DNA of 17,680 bases from NCBI GenBank assembly GCA_947177375.1, contig CAMWUF010000003.1, positions 1 to 17,680 of the forward strand, in the 5' to 3' direction. This document shows, one piece after another, positions 6,984-14,698 of the stretch. The notes beneath the pieces are model-generated. The model was not told the origin of the DNA, ran no database searches, and saw only the letters and a list, made by a program, of their open reading frames with translations. A program made the translations under genes and the position numbers. Origin of the DNA: an uncultured Ruminococcus sp. Its GTDB lineage: Bacteria > Bacillota > Clostridia > Oscillospirales > Ruminococcaceae. Position 1 is the stretch's first letter; every line of letters begins with the position of its first letter.

Positions 6984-9197
6984 TTAAAAAAATGACAACT
7001 GTGTTGTTTTCGGCAAATCGCCGAAAGCACCAATATTTTCTAGTATTTCAATAATAGTTTTTGTTGTACCGCTTAAATCTTGAAATTCTTCAATAGATAA
7101 ATACTCACTTTTTTGTGCTGTTTCATAAATATTATTTGCCGCTGAAACACCCACACCAGCAAGTGCAGAAAATGGAATTCTAATTTTTCCGTCTTCTAAT
7201 AAATATTTATAAGCATGTGATTTTTTCAAATCTATTGGCAAAAATGCATAACCTCTGGAAAGCATTTCATTGATAATCATTAAAATATCCAGCAAATCAC
7301 TTTCTTTTTTGGTACTTGCATTTCCTTTGGCTTGTAATTCTATAATTTTATTTCTGACAGCGTCTTTTCCCTGAACTGCAAGACTAGCATCAAAATCACT
7401 GCCACGCACTGTAAAATAAGTCGCATAATATTCCAACGGCATATATAATTTAAACCAGCCTAATTTCATTGCAGCAATAACATAAGCCGCTGCATGAGCT
7501 TTTGGGAACATGTATTTAATTTTCAAGCAACTATCAATATACCAATCAGGCACATTATGTTCTTTTAGCATTTGTACACGTTCAGGCGTAAAATTCGCAG
7601 GTGCTTTTCCTTTACGGGTAAATTCCATAATTTGAAATGCTTCTTTAGGAGCAACGCCTTTATAAAGCAAATATGTCATAATGCTATCTCTTGTGCCAAT
7701 TACTTCTGAAATCGTACAAATTTTATTTTCAATTAAATCTTTGGCATTGCCAACCCAAACATCAGTACCATGAGACAAACCAGAAATTTGCAGAAAATCG
7801 CTGAATTTTTTAGGCTTTGCATCTTTTAGCATTTGAATTGTAAAACCTGTACCCATTTCTGGAATGCCTAAACTTCCAGTTTCACAGAAAATCTCATTTG
7901 GCTTAACTCCTAATACAGTACAATCTGTACACATTTGAATGACCTTTTCATCATATCCAGAAACATCATTAATTTTAATTCCTGTTAAGTCTTCTAAATG
8001 CTTATATAGCGTAGGCACAACATGCCCTAATTCATCTAATTTCAAAATCGTATCATGCAGGGAGTTAAAATCAAAATGCGTTGTAATCAAATCAGAATCT
8101 GTTGCATCTGCGGGACGTTGCACAGGTGTAAAATCATAAACTTCATAATTTGATGGCACAACAACCATTCCACCAGGGTGTTGACCCGTTGTTCTTTTCA
8201 CACCAGTACAACCGATAGATAATCTGTTTTCTTCTGTCGGATTTAAATTAATGCCTTGTTCTTCCAGATATTTTTTGACAAAACCATATGCTGTTTTATC
8301 TGCAATTGTGCCAATTGTTCCAGCTTTGAATACGTTTTCACGACCAAATAATTCTTCTGTATAGCGATGTGCATAAGACTGAAACTCATTAGAAAAATTT
8401 AAATCAATATCAGGGGCTTTGTCGCCATCAAATCCCAGAAATGTCTCAAACGGAATATCATGCCCATCTTGCAGTAATCTTTCACCACATTTTGGGCAAT
8501 CTTTTGCAGGCAAGTCAAACCCTGACCCATAAGAACCATCTGTAATAAATTCACTATATTTGCATTTTTTGCAAACATAATGTGGTACTAATGGATTTAC
8601 TTCTGAAATTCCAGCCATAGATGCGACAAACGAAGACCCGACAGAACCTCTTGAACCGACATGATAGCCATGTTTTTCAGAATGATATACTAATTTCTGT
8701 GCAATCATGTATAATACAGAAAATCCATGTTTAATAATAGAATCTAATTCTCTGTTTAATCTTTTTTCTACAATTTCAGGAAGCGGGTCACCATAAATAT
8801 CTTTTGCTCTTTGATTTGTAATTCTTACTAAATCTTCTTCAGCTCCTGCAATATTTGGTGTAAATGTCCCTTTTGGAATCGGAAATACATGTTCACAGGC
8901 ATCAGCAATTTTGCAAGGGTTTGTAATTACAATTTCTTCTGCTTTTTCTTCTCCTAAATAGGCAAATTCTTCTAACATTTCGTCAGTTGTCCGCAAATAC
9001 AATGGAGCTTGTTCTTCTGCATCAGAAAAACCTTGTCCAGATAATAAAATTTTACGATAAATGCCGTCTTTTTCGTCCAAAAAATGCACATCACAAGTAG
9101 CAACAACAGGAATATTCAATTTTTCACCCAATGCAATAATTTTTCTATTATAATCTCTAAGCTGTTCTTCGTTGTCAGCATTGCCTTTGCGAATCAT
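6984..9197 (-). CDS. polC: PolC C-terminal part: second PHP half, zinc module and polymerase core
   Basis: The open frame after the stop has its first ATG at 9197 (codon 702), inside the second PHP half, with no Shine-Dalgarno sequence before it, so independent translation is doubtful. The 737 residues contain HYVCKKC and DCPKC (the four-cysteine zinc module, codons 910, 913, 935 and 938), and PDIDLNFS with catalytic Asp964 and Asp966. They also hold VKRTTGQHPGG, the third catalytic Asp1089 in LKLDELGH, SGLSHGTDVW, and YMFPKAHAAAYV of the fingers. The end is QLSFF, a match to the beta-clamp motif QLSLF. The 261 bases from 9458 to 9198 are open in the same frame and encode the missing PHP stretch. 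They do not need to be a separate gene. Confidence 0.65.
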   Translation of the reverse strand: MIRKGNADNEEQLRDYNRKIIALGEKLNIPVVATCDVHFLDEKDGIYRKILLSGQGFSDAEEQAPLYLRTTDEMLEEFAYLGEEKAEEIVITNPCKIADACEHVFPIPKGTFTPNIAGAEEDLVRITNQRAKDIYGDPLPEIVEKRLNRELDSIIKHGFSVLYMIAQKLVYHSEKHGYHVGSRGSVGSSFVASMAGISEVNPLVPHYVCKKCKYSEFITDGSYGSGFDLPAKDCPKCGERLLQDGHDIPFETFLGFDGDKAPDIDLNFSNEFQSYAHRYTEELFGRENVFKAGTIGTIADKTAYGFVKKYLEEQGINLNPTEENRLSIGCTGVKRTTGQHPGGMVVVPSNYEVYDFTPVQRPADATDSDLITTHFDFNSLHDTILKLDELGHVVPTLYKHLEDLTGIKINDVSGYDEKVIQMCTDCTVLGVKPNEIFCETGSLGIPEMGTGFTIQMLKDAKPKKFSDFLQISGLSHGTDVWVGNAKDLIENKICTISEVIGTRDSIMTYLLYKGVAPKEAFQIMEFTRKGKAPANFTPERVQMLKEHNVPDWYIDSCLKIKYMFPKAHAAAYVIAAMKLGWFKLYMPLEYYATYFTVRGSDFDASLAVQGKDAVRNKIIELQAKGNASTKKESDLLDILMIINEMLSRGYAFLPIDLKKSHAYKYLLEDGKIRIPFSALAGVGVSAANNIYETAQKSEYLSIEEFQDLSGTTKTIIEILENIGAFGDLPKTTQLSFF

Positions 9198-9458
9198 AAA
9201 TAAATTATTAGCAATTGGCTGAATTTCTAAATAATCATAAAATTTTGCTAATTTTTCTAATTCTTCATCTGATTTACCATCTAAAATATTTTGAAATAAT
9301 TCGCCTGCTTCGCAAGCAGAGCCAAATAATAATCCATCATGAAATTGATTTAATAGCGATTTTGGGATTAACGGATGTCTGTAAAAATAATCAATATGTC
9401 CATAAGAAAAAGGCCGATAAAATTTTTTTATACAACATGGATTTCTAAGTAAAATATT

Positions 9459-11300
9459 TTAATGATAGTATTTTAAACTTGTAATTGCAAGCGGTTCAAT
9501 TTTAGAATCCCATTCCTGCAATGTCTGAATATGATTTTCACGCTCAGCTCTTTCTGCAAGTGTAATATAAATTTTTGCTAACATCATAGCATCATCTGAT
9601 GCCCTATGATGGTCAAATTTTCCTAATTTTAAATGCTTTGCAATAATATCAAGTTTATATCTTTTCAAATCTTTAAGCAATCGTTTTGTTAAAATCAGTG
9701 TATCCATCCAACTATAATTAAATTTGATATCATGCCGCTCTAAAATGCAATTAATAAATCCTGTATCAAACTCTGCATTATGTGCTACCAAAACAGGATT
9801 CTCGCCACAAAATTCCATAAATTTTTTAATCGCTTCTGCTTCTTTGGGAGCATTGGCAACCATTTCATCAGAAATGCCTGTTAATTCTGTAATTTTTTGC
9901 GAAATTGGTTTTTCTGGATTTACAAATGTCTGAAACGTTTCAATCACTCGCAAATTTTTTAATTTTACTGCACCAATTTCTGTTAATCTGTCAGAAATTT
10001 TATTTAACCCTGTTGTTTCTACATCAAAAACAATAATTTCATCATGAAGACTTCTGTTATCATTACCGTTTATAATTCTTGGCGGTTCTAAATCATTTAC
10101 AACATAAGCTTCACAACCATAAATTACTTTAAAATTTGAATCTTTCAGACTTTTTTTCGCATTTGCCGCATCAGGAAACGCTTGCACAACACCATGGTCT
10201 GTAATAGCAATTGCAGGATGTCCCCATTCATAGGCTCTGCGAATTAATGCACCTGGGTCTGATACAGCGTCCATTGCAGACATATTTGTATGACAATGTA
10301 ATTCCACACGTTTTTTCTTAGCATGATCTTGTTTCATTTTTCTTTTACGAATAGAAATAGAATCTGGTACTAAAATTGCCTCATGTGCAAAATCATCATC
10401 TTTTATTTTTCCAGCAACCAGAATACTAACACCTTTTTTTAATTCCTGTAAAGGCAATTTATTTAATTTTTCAATACTATCAAATAATTTTACTAAAATA
10501 GAACCAGAAAAATCTGTTATTTCATATTTGATAACCCGTCTGTCGCCTTTTACATCACGGGTTTCAGTCGCAAAAATATCACCATAGACAATAACACGTT
10601 TATCTCTGGTCTGTAATGCTTCAGGGATTGCAATTGGCTCTTCTTTAATCGCTCTGCCTTTAATCACAATATCTTTTCCTTTTTCAGCATCTAACTGAAC
10701 ATTGCCCATAGAAACAGGCGGCATATTAGAAATCACAGGCGGTGTATAAACTTGTTGCTCTGACGGAACAGGCTTAACAGAAATATACTCTGTCATAATA
10801 GTTTCAAATTGCTGTTCAGAAAGCGAATCTGTTCCCTCCAGAAATACAGTTATTTTTTTATCAAAATGCTTTTCTACAAATTTTTCAAATTCCGTCCTGA
10901 ATTTAAATTTTTCAAGAATCACATAACCGCCATTATGTAAAGTAATTTTAATACTATCTTCCTGAAAATCCAAATCAGATTGATTCAAAAAGCCATTAAT
11001 AATTGGCAATTCCCGTTTCAGCATTTCTACCACAACAGGATAACTTTTTTCTGTAAATAATTCTGCATCATATCTACAATCTAATCTAAATTTCTGAATT
11101 TGCAAGGCAAGGCTTGTCACTTGTTCAAATTTTAAAATATCTGCAAACGGCACAACGCTTGTAAATTTTGCAACAAAAGTTACTTCCTGAAAATTTTTTT
11201 GGTTATATAAAATATTTTCAATCACACCTTGTTGAATCGAAACAGGAATATCTGTTGTATATTTTCTTAAAAATTCCAAAATAGTTGCATGTTCTATCAT
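9459..11300 (-). CDS. polC: PolC N-terminal part: OB fold, first PHP half and proofreading exonuclease
   Basis: This 613-residue product is what translation from ATG 11300 should make before the TAA. Residues 1-180 are the variable N-terminal domain of PolC, followed by a low-complexity linker (about 180-205). An OB fold covers about 235-310. HCHTNMSAMDAV (near 335-346) and ITDHGVVQAFPDA belong to the first PHP half. The DEDDh exonuclease spans about 422-590: FDVETTGL (first Asp and Glu), VAHNAEFDTGF (second Asp) and HHRASDD (catalytic His and last Asp). All exonuclease residues are present. The product would lack polymerase and clamp-binding parts. It starts 22 bp after ispG. Confidence 0.7.
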   Translation of the reverse strand: MIEHATILEFLRKYTTDIPVSIQQGVIENILYNQKNFQEVTFVAKFTSVVPFADILKFEQVTSLALQIQKFRLDCRYDAELFTEKSYPVVVEMLKRELPIINGFLNQSDLDFQEDSIKITLHNGGYVILEKFKFRTEFEKFVEKHFDKKITVFLEGTDSLSEQQFETIMTEYISVKPVPSEQQVYTPPVISNMPPVSMGNVQLDAEKGKDIVIKGRAIKEEPIAIPEALQTRDKRVIVYGDIFATETRDVKGDRRVIKYEITDFSGSILVKLFDSIEKLNKLPLQELKKGVSILVAGKIKDDDFAHEAILVPDSISIRKRKMKQDHAKKKRVELHCHTNMSAMDAVSDPGALIRRAYEWGHPAIAITDHGVVQAFPDAANAKKSLKDSNFKVIYGCEAYVVNDLEPPRIINGNDNRSLHDEIIVFDVETTGLNKISDRLTEIGAVKLKNLRVIETFQTFVNPEKPISQKITELTGISDEMVANAPKEAEAIKKFMEFCGENPVLVAHNAEFDTGFINCILERHDIKFNYSWMDTLILTKRLLKDLKRYKLDIIAKHLKLGKFDHHRASDDAMMLAKIYITLAERAERENHIQTLQEWDSKIEPLAITSLKYYH

Positions 11301-11322
11301 AAAATCCCCCAAATTATCATTT

Positions 11323-12363
11323 TCAAAGCTGTTCTAATTCTTCCAGCAAAGCTGAAACAATTTCATTTTCAGGTACACGTTTTAAAATTTCACCGTGTTT
11401 AAATAATAATCCAATGCCATTGCCACCAGCAACGCCAATATCTGCTTCTCTTGCTTCACCTGGACCATTCACCACACAGCCCATGACAGCAATTTTAATA
11501 TTTTTATTGATATTTGCAACAGCTTTTTCAATTTGATTTGCAAGTGAAATTAAATCAATTTGTGTTCTTCCACAAGTCGGACATGCGACAATCTGCACGC
11601 CCTCACGTTTGTCAATACTTTTTAAAATATCTTTTGCCGCTTTAATTTCTTTCATTGGGTCATCTGTGAGAGAAACCCGAATTGTCTCACCAATATTATC
11701 ATGTAATAACGCACCAATGCCAATTGCAGATTTAATTAATCCCATACGCTCTGTACCAGCTTCTGTCACACCTAAATGCAACGGATAATTACATTTTTGA
11801 CGGGCTAATCTATAACTATCAATCATGCGATTAACATCAGAAGATTTTATAGATATTACGATATCATCAAAATCAAATGTTTCTAGCATTTTTACATGAT
11901 ACAAAGCACTTTCTACCAAAGCTTCTGGAGTTGGTGAACCATATTTTGCAAGAATTTCTTTTTCCAGTGAACCAGAATTTACACCAATTCTAATTGGAAT
12001 CTGTTTAGATTTACAAGCCAATGCAACTTGCTTTACTCTATCCATACTGCCAATATTTCCAGGATTAATTCTGATTTTATCAACACCAGCAGACACACAT
12101 TCTAATGCAATTTTATAATCAAAATGAATATCTGCTACTAACGGAATATTTATTTTTTCTTTGATTGCTGGAATTAATTTCACAGCTTCCAGATTTGGCA
12201 CAGCAGTTCTGATAATTTCACAGCCTGCCTGTTCTAAAGCAATCGCTTGTGCTACATTGCCCGCAATATCCTGAGCAGGAATATTTAACATAGACTGTAT
12301 ATAAATTTTTTCGCCATTTAATATACAATCTCCAACTTTTACAGGCTTTATATTTTTATTCAA
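11323..12363 (-). CDS. ispG: IspG (GcpE), 4-hydroxy-3-methylbut-2-enyl diphosphate synthase
   Basis: IspG is the penultimate MEP-pathway enzyme. It uses a [4Fe-4S] cluster to reduce methylerythritol cyclodiphosphate to HMBPP. The chain of about 346 residues is the short bacterial form without the plant insert. The cluster ligands are CPTCGR (Cys261 and Cys264) and GCVVNGPGE (Cys296, with Glu303 as fourth ligand). VADIHFDY, INPGNIG and IGVNSGSLE line the TIM barrel. No ATG is near the 5' end. I choose the TTG at 12363 because GGAG (12376-12373) lies nine bases before it and the protein then begins MNKNIKPVKVGD, like the family. An upstream in-frame TTG at 12378 overlaps the GGAG. The gene follows a hairpin after rseP. 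Confidence 0.93.
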   Translation of the reverse strand: MNKNIKPVKVGDCILNGEKIYIQSMLNIPAQDIAGNVAQAIALEQAGCEIIRTAVPNLEAVKLIPAIKEKINIPLVADIHFDYKIALECVSAGVDKIRINPGNIGSMDRVKQVALACKSKQIPIRIGVNSGSLEKEILAKYGSPTPEALVESALYHVKMLETFDFDDIVISIKSSDVNRMIDSYRLARQKCNYPLHLGVTEAGTERMGLIKSAIGIGALLHDNIGETIRVSLTDDPMKEIKAAKDILKSIDKREGVQIVACPTCGRTQIDLISLANQIEKAVANINKNIKIAVMGCVVNGPGEAREADIGVAGGNGIGLLFKHGEILKRVPENEIVSALLEELEQL

Positions 12364-12372
12364 AAAAAACAA

Positions 12373-12376
12373 CTCC
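12373..12376 (-). promoter_or_regulatory. Ribosome binding site deciding the TTG start of ispG
   Basis: GGAG on the minus strand lies nine bases before TTG 12363 across an almost pure T stretch. Choosing the TTG at 12378 instead would put the site inside the coding sequence. Confidence 0.6.
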
Positions 12377-12397
12377 AATCTTATAATTTAAAACAAT

Positions 12398-12420
12398 TGC
12401 CAGAGGAGTCAGCTCTGGCA
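12398..12420 (-). terminator. Hairpin between rseP and ispG, possible weak terminator or attenuator
   Basis: TGCCAGAG (12398-12405) and CTCTGGCA (12413-12420) form a perfect 8-bp inverted repeat with a 7-base loop, six bases past the rseP stop. In the direction of transcription it is followed by AATTGTTTTAAA, a short broken U-tract. It is more GC-rich than its surroundings. As ispG and polC follow without a visible promoter, it is more likely partial attenuation or mRNA stabilisation than a full stop. Confidence 0.6.
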
Positions 12421-12426
12421 TAATAA

Positions 12427-13473
12427 TTAATTAACCAATTTAAAAATATCCTGAAATGTGACAGCAATCATTAATAAAAACATCACAGCCATGCCAATAA
12501 AATGCACCATGCCTTCACGTTCTGGGCTAATAGGCTTTCTTCTGATTGCCTCCAGTAATAAAAATACAAATCTAGCACCATCTAAAGCTGGAATTGGCAA
12601 TAAATTAAAAATTCCAACATTGACAGTAATAAAAGACGCAAGCGACAACACAGAAGTCAGACTTTGCTTAAAATTTTCACCAGAATTTGCGGCTTCTCCA
12701 ATCGTTTCAATAATGCCGACTGGTCCTGACAAATCATGAAAACCATATTTTCCTGTGACCAAATCTTTTAGAGAAATCCAGATAAGCCGACCTACTGAAA
12801 TTGTATCTAAAAAGCTATATTCTATGAGATTAAAAATAGTTAAATCCTGTGCCTGTACTTTAAAATCAAATCTTCCTTGTGTGTGTGTATTATAAAATTT
12901 CACATCATTAAGCTTGATTTTTTCGCCGTTTCTTAAAACAACTAAATCCATTGTATCAGAATCTGTATTTTGCAATTTATAAGACAAATCTGTATCTGTT
13001 AAAATTCGCATACCATCCATAGAAATAATTTTATCACCAATTTGCAAACCACATGTTTTACTGGTCGAATAAGAAGCACCAGTTTCAGTGTCTCTTGGGA
13101 AATCTGCAATTTCAAGCGTAATCATATCACCATATAGCAACGTTGTGAACATAATTAATATAAATCCAAGAATTAGATTCATAATTGCTCCCGCAAGAAC
13201 AACTAACATTCTTTGCCAAACAGGTTTGTTATGAAAAGAATTTTCATCATTGCTTTGACTATCTTCGCCCTCCATCGCACAAAACCCGCCAATTGGCAAT
13301 AATCTTAGAGAATATTCTGTTTCCTTGCCCTGTTTTTTCAAAATCACAGGACCCATACCAATGGCAAATTTATTCACTTTAATTTTACAAAGCTTTGCCA
13401 TAGCGAAATGCCCAAACTCATGAATTGCAATAATAATTCCAAATACAAGCATTGCTGTAATAATTGTTATCAT
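12427..13473 (-). CDS. rseP: RseP/RasP-type site-2 intramembrane metalloprotease (M50B)
   Basis: This zinc protease cleaves membrane-anchored substrates such as anti-sigma factors and signal peptide remnants. The first transmembrane helix holds HEFGH (His18, Glu19, His22), and the third zinc ligand is Asp298 in LDG (297-299), within PIPALDGARF. A central PDZ domain spans about 110-190 (KTCGLQIGDKIISMDG), and hydrophobic segments lie at about 88-112, 275-292 and 322-342. The 348 residues fit a Gram-positive member with one PDZ domain. Its ATG overlaps the dxr stop as ATGA. Position between dxr and ispG is the usual Firmicutes arrangement. Substrates cannot be read from the sequence. Confidence 0.95.
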   Translation of the reverse strand: MITIITAMLVFGIIIAIHEFGHFAMAKLCKIKVNKFAIGMGPVILKKQGKETEYSLRLLPIGGFCAMEGEDSQSNDENSFHNKPVWQRMLVVLAGAIMNLILGFILIMFTTLLYGDMITLEIADFPRDTETGASYSTSKTCGLQIGDKIISMDGMRILTDTDLSYKLQNTDSDTMDLVVLRNGEKIKLNDVKFYNTHTQGRFDFKVQAQDLTIFNLIEYSFLDTISVGRLIWISLKDLVTGKYGFHDLSGPVGIIETIGEAANSGENFKQSLTSVLSLASFITVNVGIFNLLPIPALDGARFVFLLLEAIRRKPISPEREGMVHFIGMAVMFLLMIAVTFQDIFKLVN

Positions 13474-14627
13474 AATATAGCCCCTTTTTGAATTTGTTTT
13501 CTTACAAATTCCCTTGCTTGTAAATCTGCGTGTAAAATATCTTCATAATCATGAATTTGTCCATTTGGAATATTTTGCATTGCAGACTGAACCAATTCAC
13601 CAATTTGCAAAAATTTAATTTCATCACGCAAGAAATAAGCAACCGCTTCTTCATTTGCACCATTGACAATTGCTGGCAATAAACCGCCAGTCTGAATCGC
13701 CTGAATCGCAGAACTTAAACAAACAAAAGTCTCATAATCTGGCTTTTCAAAACTTAATATTCCGCAATTCGTAAGTGATAAAGCTTTTGTCGGGCAGGGC
13801 TTACGCTCTGGATATAACAATGCATACTGAATTGGAATTTTCATGTCTGGCACACCCATTTGCCCAATCACAGCAAAATCTTCAAATTCTACAGCTGAAT
13901 GCAAAATACTTTGTCTATGCACAACAATTTCTATTTGGTCTGGTTCTAAATCAAATAGCCATTTTGCTTCAATAAATTCAAGTCCTTTGTTCATCAGCGT
14001 AGCAGAATCAATTGTAATTTTATTGCCCATATTCCAGTTAGGATGTTTTAATGCATCTTTTGCTGTGACATGCAAAAGCTCTTCTTTTTTCTTGCCAAAA
14101 AAAGGACCTCCAGACGCTGTTAAAATCATTTTTCTGATTTTATTAGTTTCATTGCCTTGCAAACACTGAAACACAGCCGAATGTTCACTATCCACAGGAT
14201 AAATTTTCACATTTTTTTCACGGGCTTGTTTAATAACAAGTTCACCGCCTGCAACAAGTGTTTCTTTATTCGCAAGTGCAATATCCACACCAGCTTCAAT
14301 TGCTTTCAGAGTCGGCAACAAACCAACCATGCCAACTACGCTATTTAATAAAATATCATTATTTTTATCAGACGCAATCTGACATAAACCTTGCATACCT
14401 GTTAGAATTTCAATTTTTTCACCAGATAATAATTTTTTTAATTTATCTGCATATTTTTCCTGATAAATACAAACATAATTTGGCTGATATTTTTTCGCTT
14501 GTTCTGCAAGTTTTTCCACTTGAGAATAGGCTGACAATGCTGTAATGTTTAAATTATGCTTTTCAGCAACTTCTAAGGCTTGTGTGCCAATCGAACCAGT
14601 TGAACCTAAAATAGCTACTTTTTTCAT
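13470..14627 (-). CDS. dxr: Dxr (IspC), 1-deoxy-D-xylulose 5-phosphate reductoisomerase
   Basis: Dxr makes 2-C-methyl-D-erythritol 4-phosphate in the first committed MEP-pathway step, using NADPH and a divalent metal. The 385 residues are typical. GSTGSIG (8-14) is the NADPH loop and ALANKETLVAGG (117-128) the linker. Asp146 and Glu148 in VDSEHSA, with Glu217 in NKGLEFIEA, are the metal ligands, and HPNWNMG is the flexible catalytic loop. A strong GAGGGGGG lies a few bases before the ATG. It follows a hairpin after cdsA and shares ATGA with rseP. Confidence 0.98.
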   Translation of the reverse strand: MKKVAILGSTGSIGTQALEVAEKHNLNITALSAYSQVEKLAEQAKKYQPNYVCIYQEKYADKLKKLLSGEKIEILTGMQGLCQIASDKNNDILLNSVVGMVGLLPTLKAIEAGVDIALANKETLVAGGELVIKQAREKNVKIYPVDSEHSAVFQCLQGNETNKIRKMILTASGGPFFGKKKEELLHVTAKDALKHPNWNMGNKITIDSATLMNKGLEFIEAKWLFDLEPDQIEIVVHRQSILHSAVEFEDFAVIGQMGVPDMKIPIQYALLYPERKPCPTKALSLTNCGILSFEKPDYETFVCLSSAIQAIQTGGLLPAIVNGANEEAVAYFLRDEIKFLQIGELVQSAMQNIPNGQIHDYEDILHADLQAREFVRKQIQKGAIL

Positions 14628-14649
14628 GCGAACCCCCCTCTATTAATTT

Positions 14650-14680
14650 AATAAACCCATCTCCAGAAGACAGGTTTATT
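14650..14680 (-). other. Stable hairpin in the cdsA-dxr gap
   Basis: AATAAACC (14650-14657) and GGTTTATT (14673-14680) are perfect inverted arms. As RNA the pairing extends inward through two G-U wobbles and three more pairs to a 13-bp stem with a 5-base UCUGG loop. It has no U-tract after it in the sense direction, so it is not a classical terminator. It lies 22 bases before the dxr ATG, and its base is next to a TGAAATTTCA palindrome. mRNA processing, stabilisation or control of dxr are possible roles. Confidence 0.6.
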
Positions 14681-14698
14681 GAAATTTCATTTACATCA

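Larger units (their letters stand above)
6984..11300 (-). pseudogene. polC: polC, DNA polymerase III alpha subunit (PolC type), interrupted by an in-frame TAA
   Basis: PolC is the replicative polymerase of low-GC Gram-positives, with its own 3'-5' exonuclease. Read from ATG 11300 to the TAA at 6984 the frame is 1439 codons including the stop, matching PolC of about 1437 residues, with no indel. The order is the N-terminal region, OB fold, first half of PHP, DEDDh exonuclease, second half of PHP, polymerase and C-terminal clamp-binding QLSFF. Codon 614 (9461-9459) is TAA, where the family has a residue just after the YH that precedes the ILL-R-N strand. Catalytic residues on both sides of the stop are kept. 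I start at ATG 11300, which follows GGGGGA, rather than the in-frame TTG at 11312. A sequence or assembly error, a recent nonsense mutation or recoding could each explain it. Labelled pseudogene for the frame as given, not as proof of lost function. Confidence 0.75.

Noticed and set aside
9215..9448. Plus-strand open frame of 77 codons opposite the polC break
   Set aside because: It is antisense to in-frame PolC sequence with recognisable family wording, and has no family resemblance or binding site of its own.
9459..9461. Programmed frameshift in polC
   Set aside because: Frames before and after the stop are the same, so no shift is needed; the A and T runs nearby (9423-9429) are downstream of the stop.
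9459..11312. Alternative genetic code, with TAA read as an amino acid
   Set aside because: Other genes in the window end with TAA at the expected family length (for example hisA and hisG), so TAA acts as a normal stop.
13843..14169. Plus-strand open frame of 108 codons opposite dxr
   Set aside because: It is a shadow of well-conserved dxr coding sequence; low-GC antisense frames often stay open. No motif or start signal.
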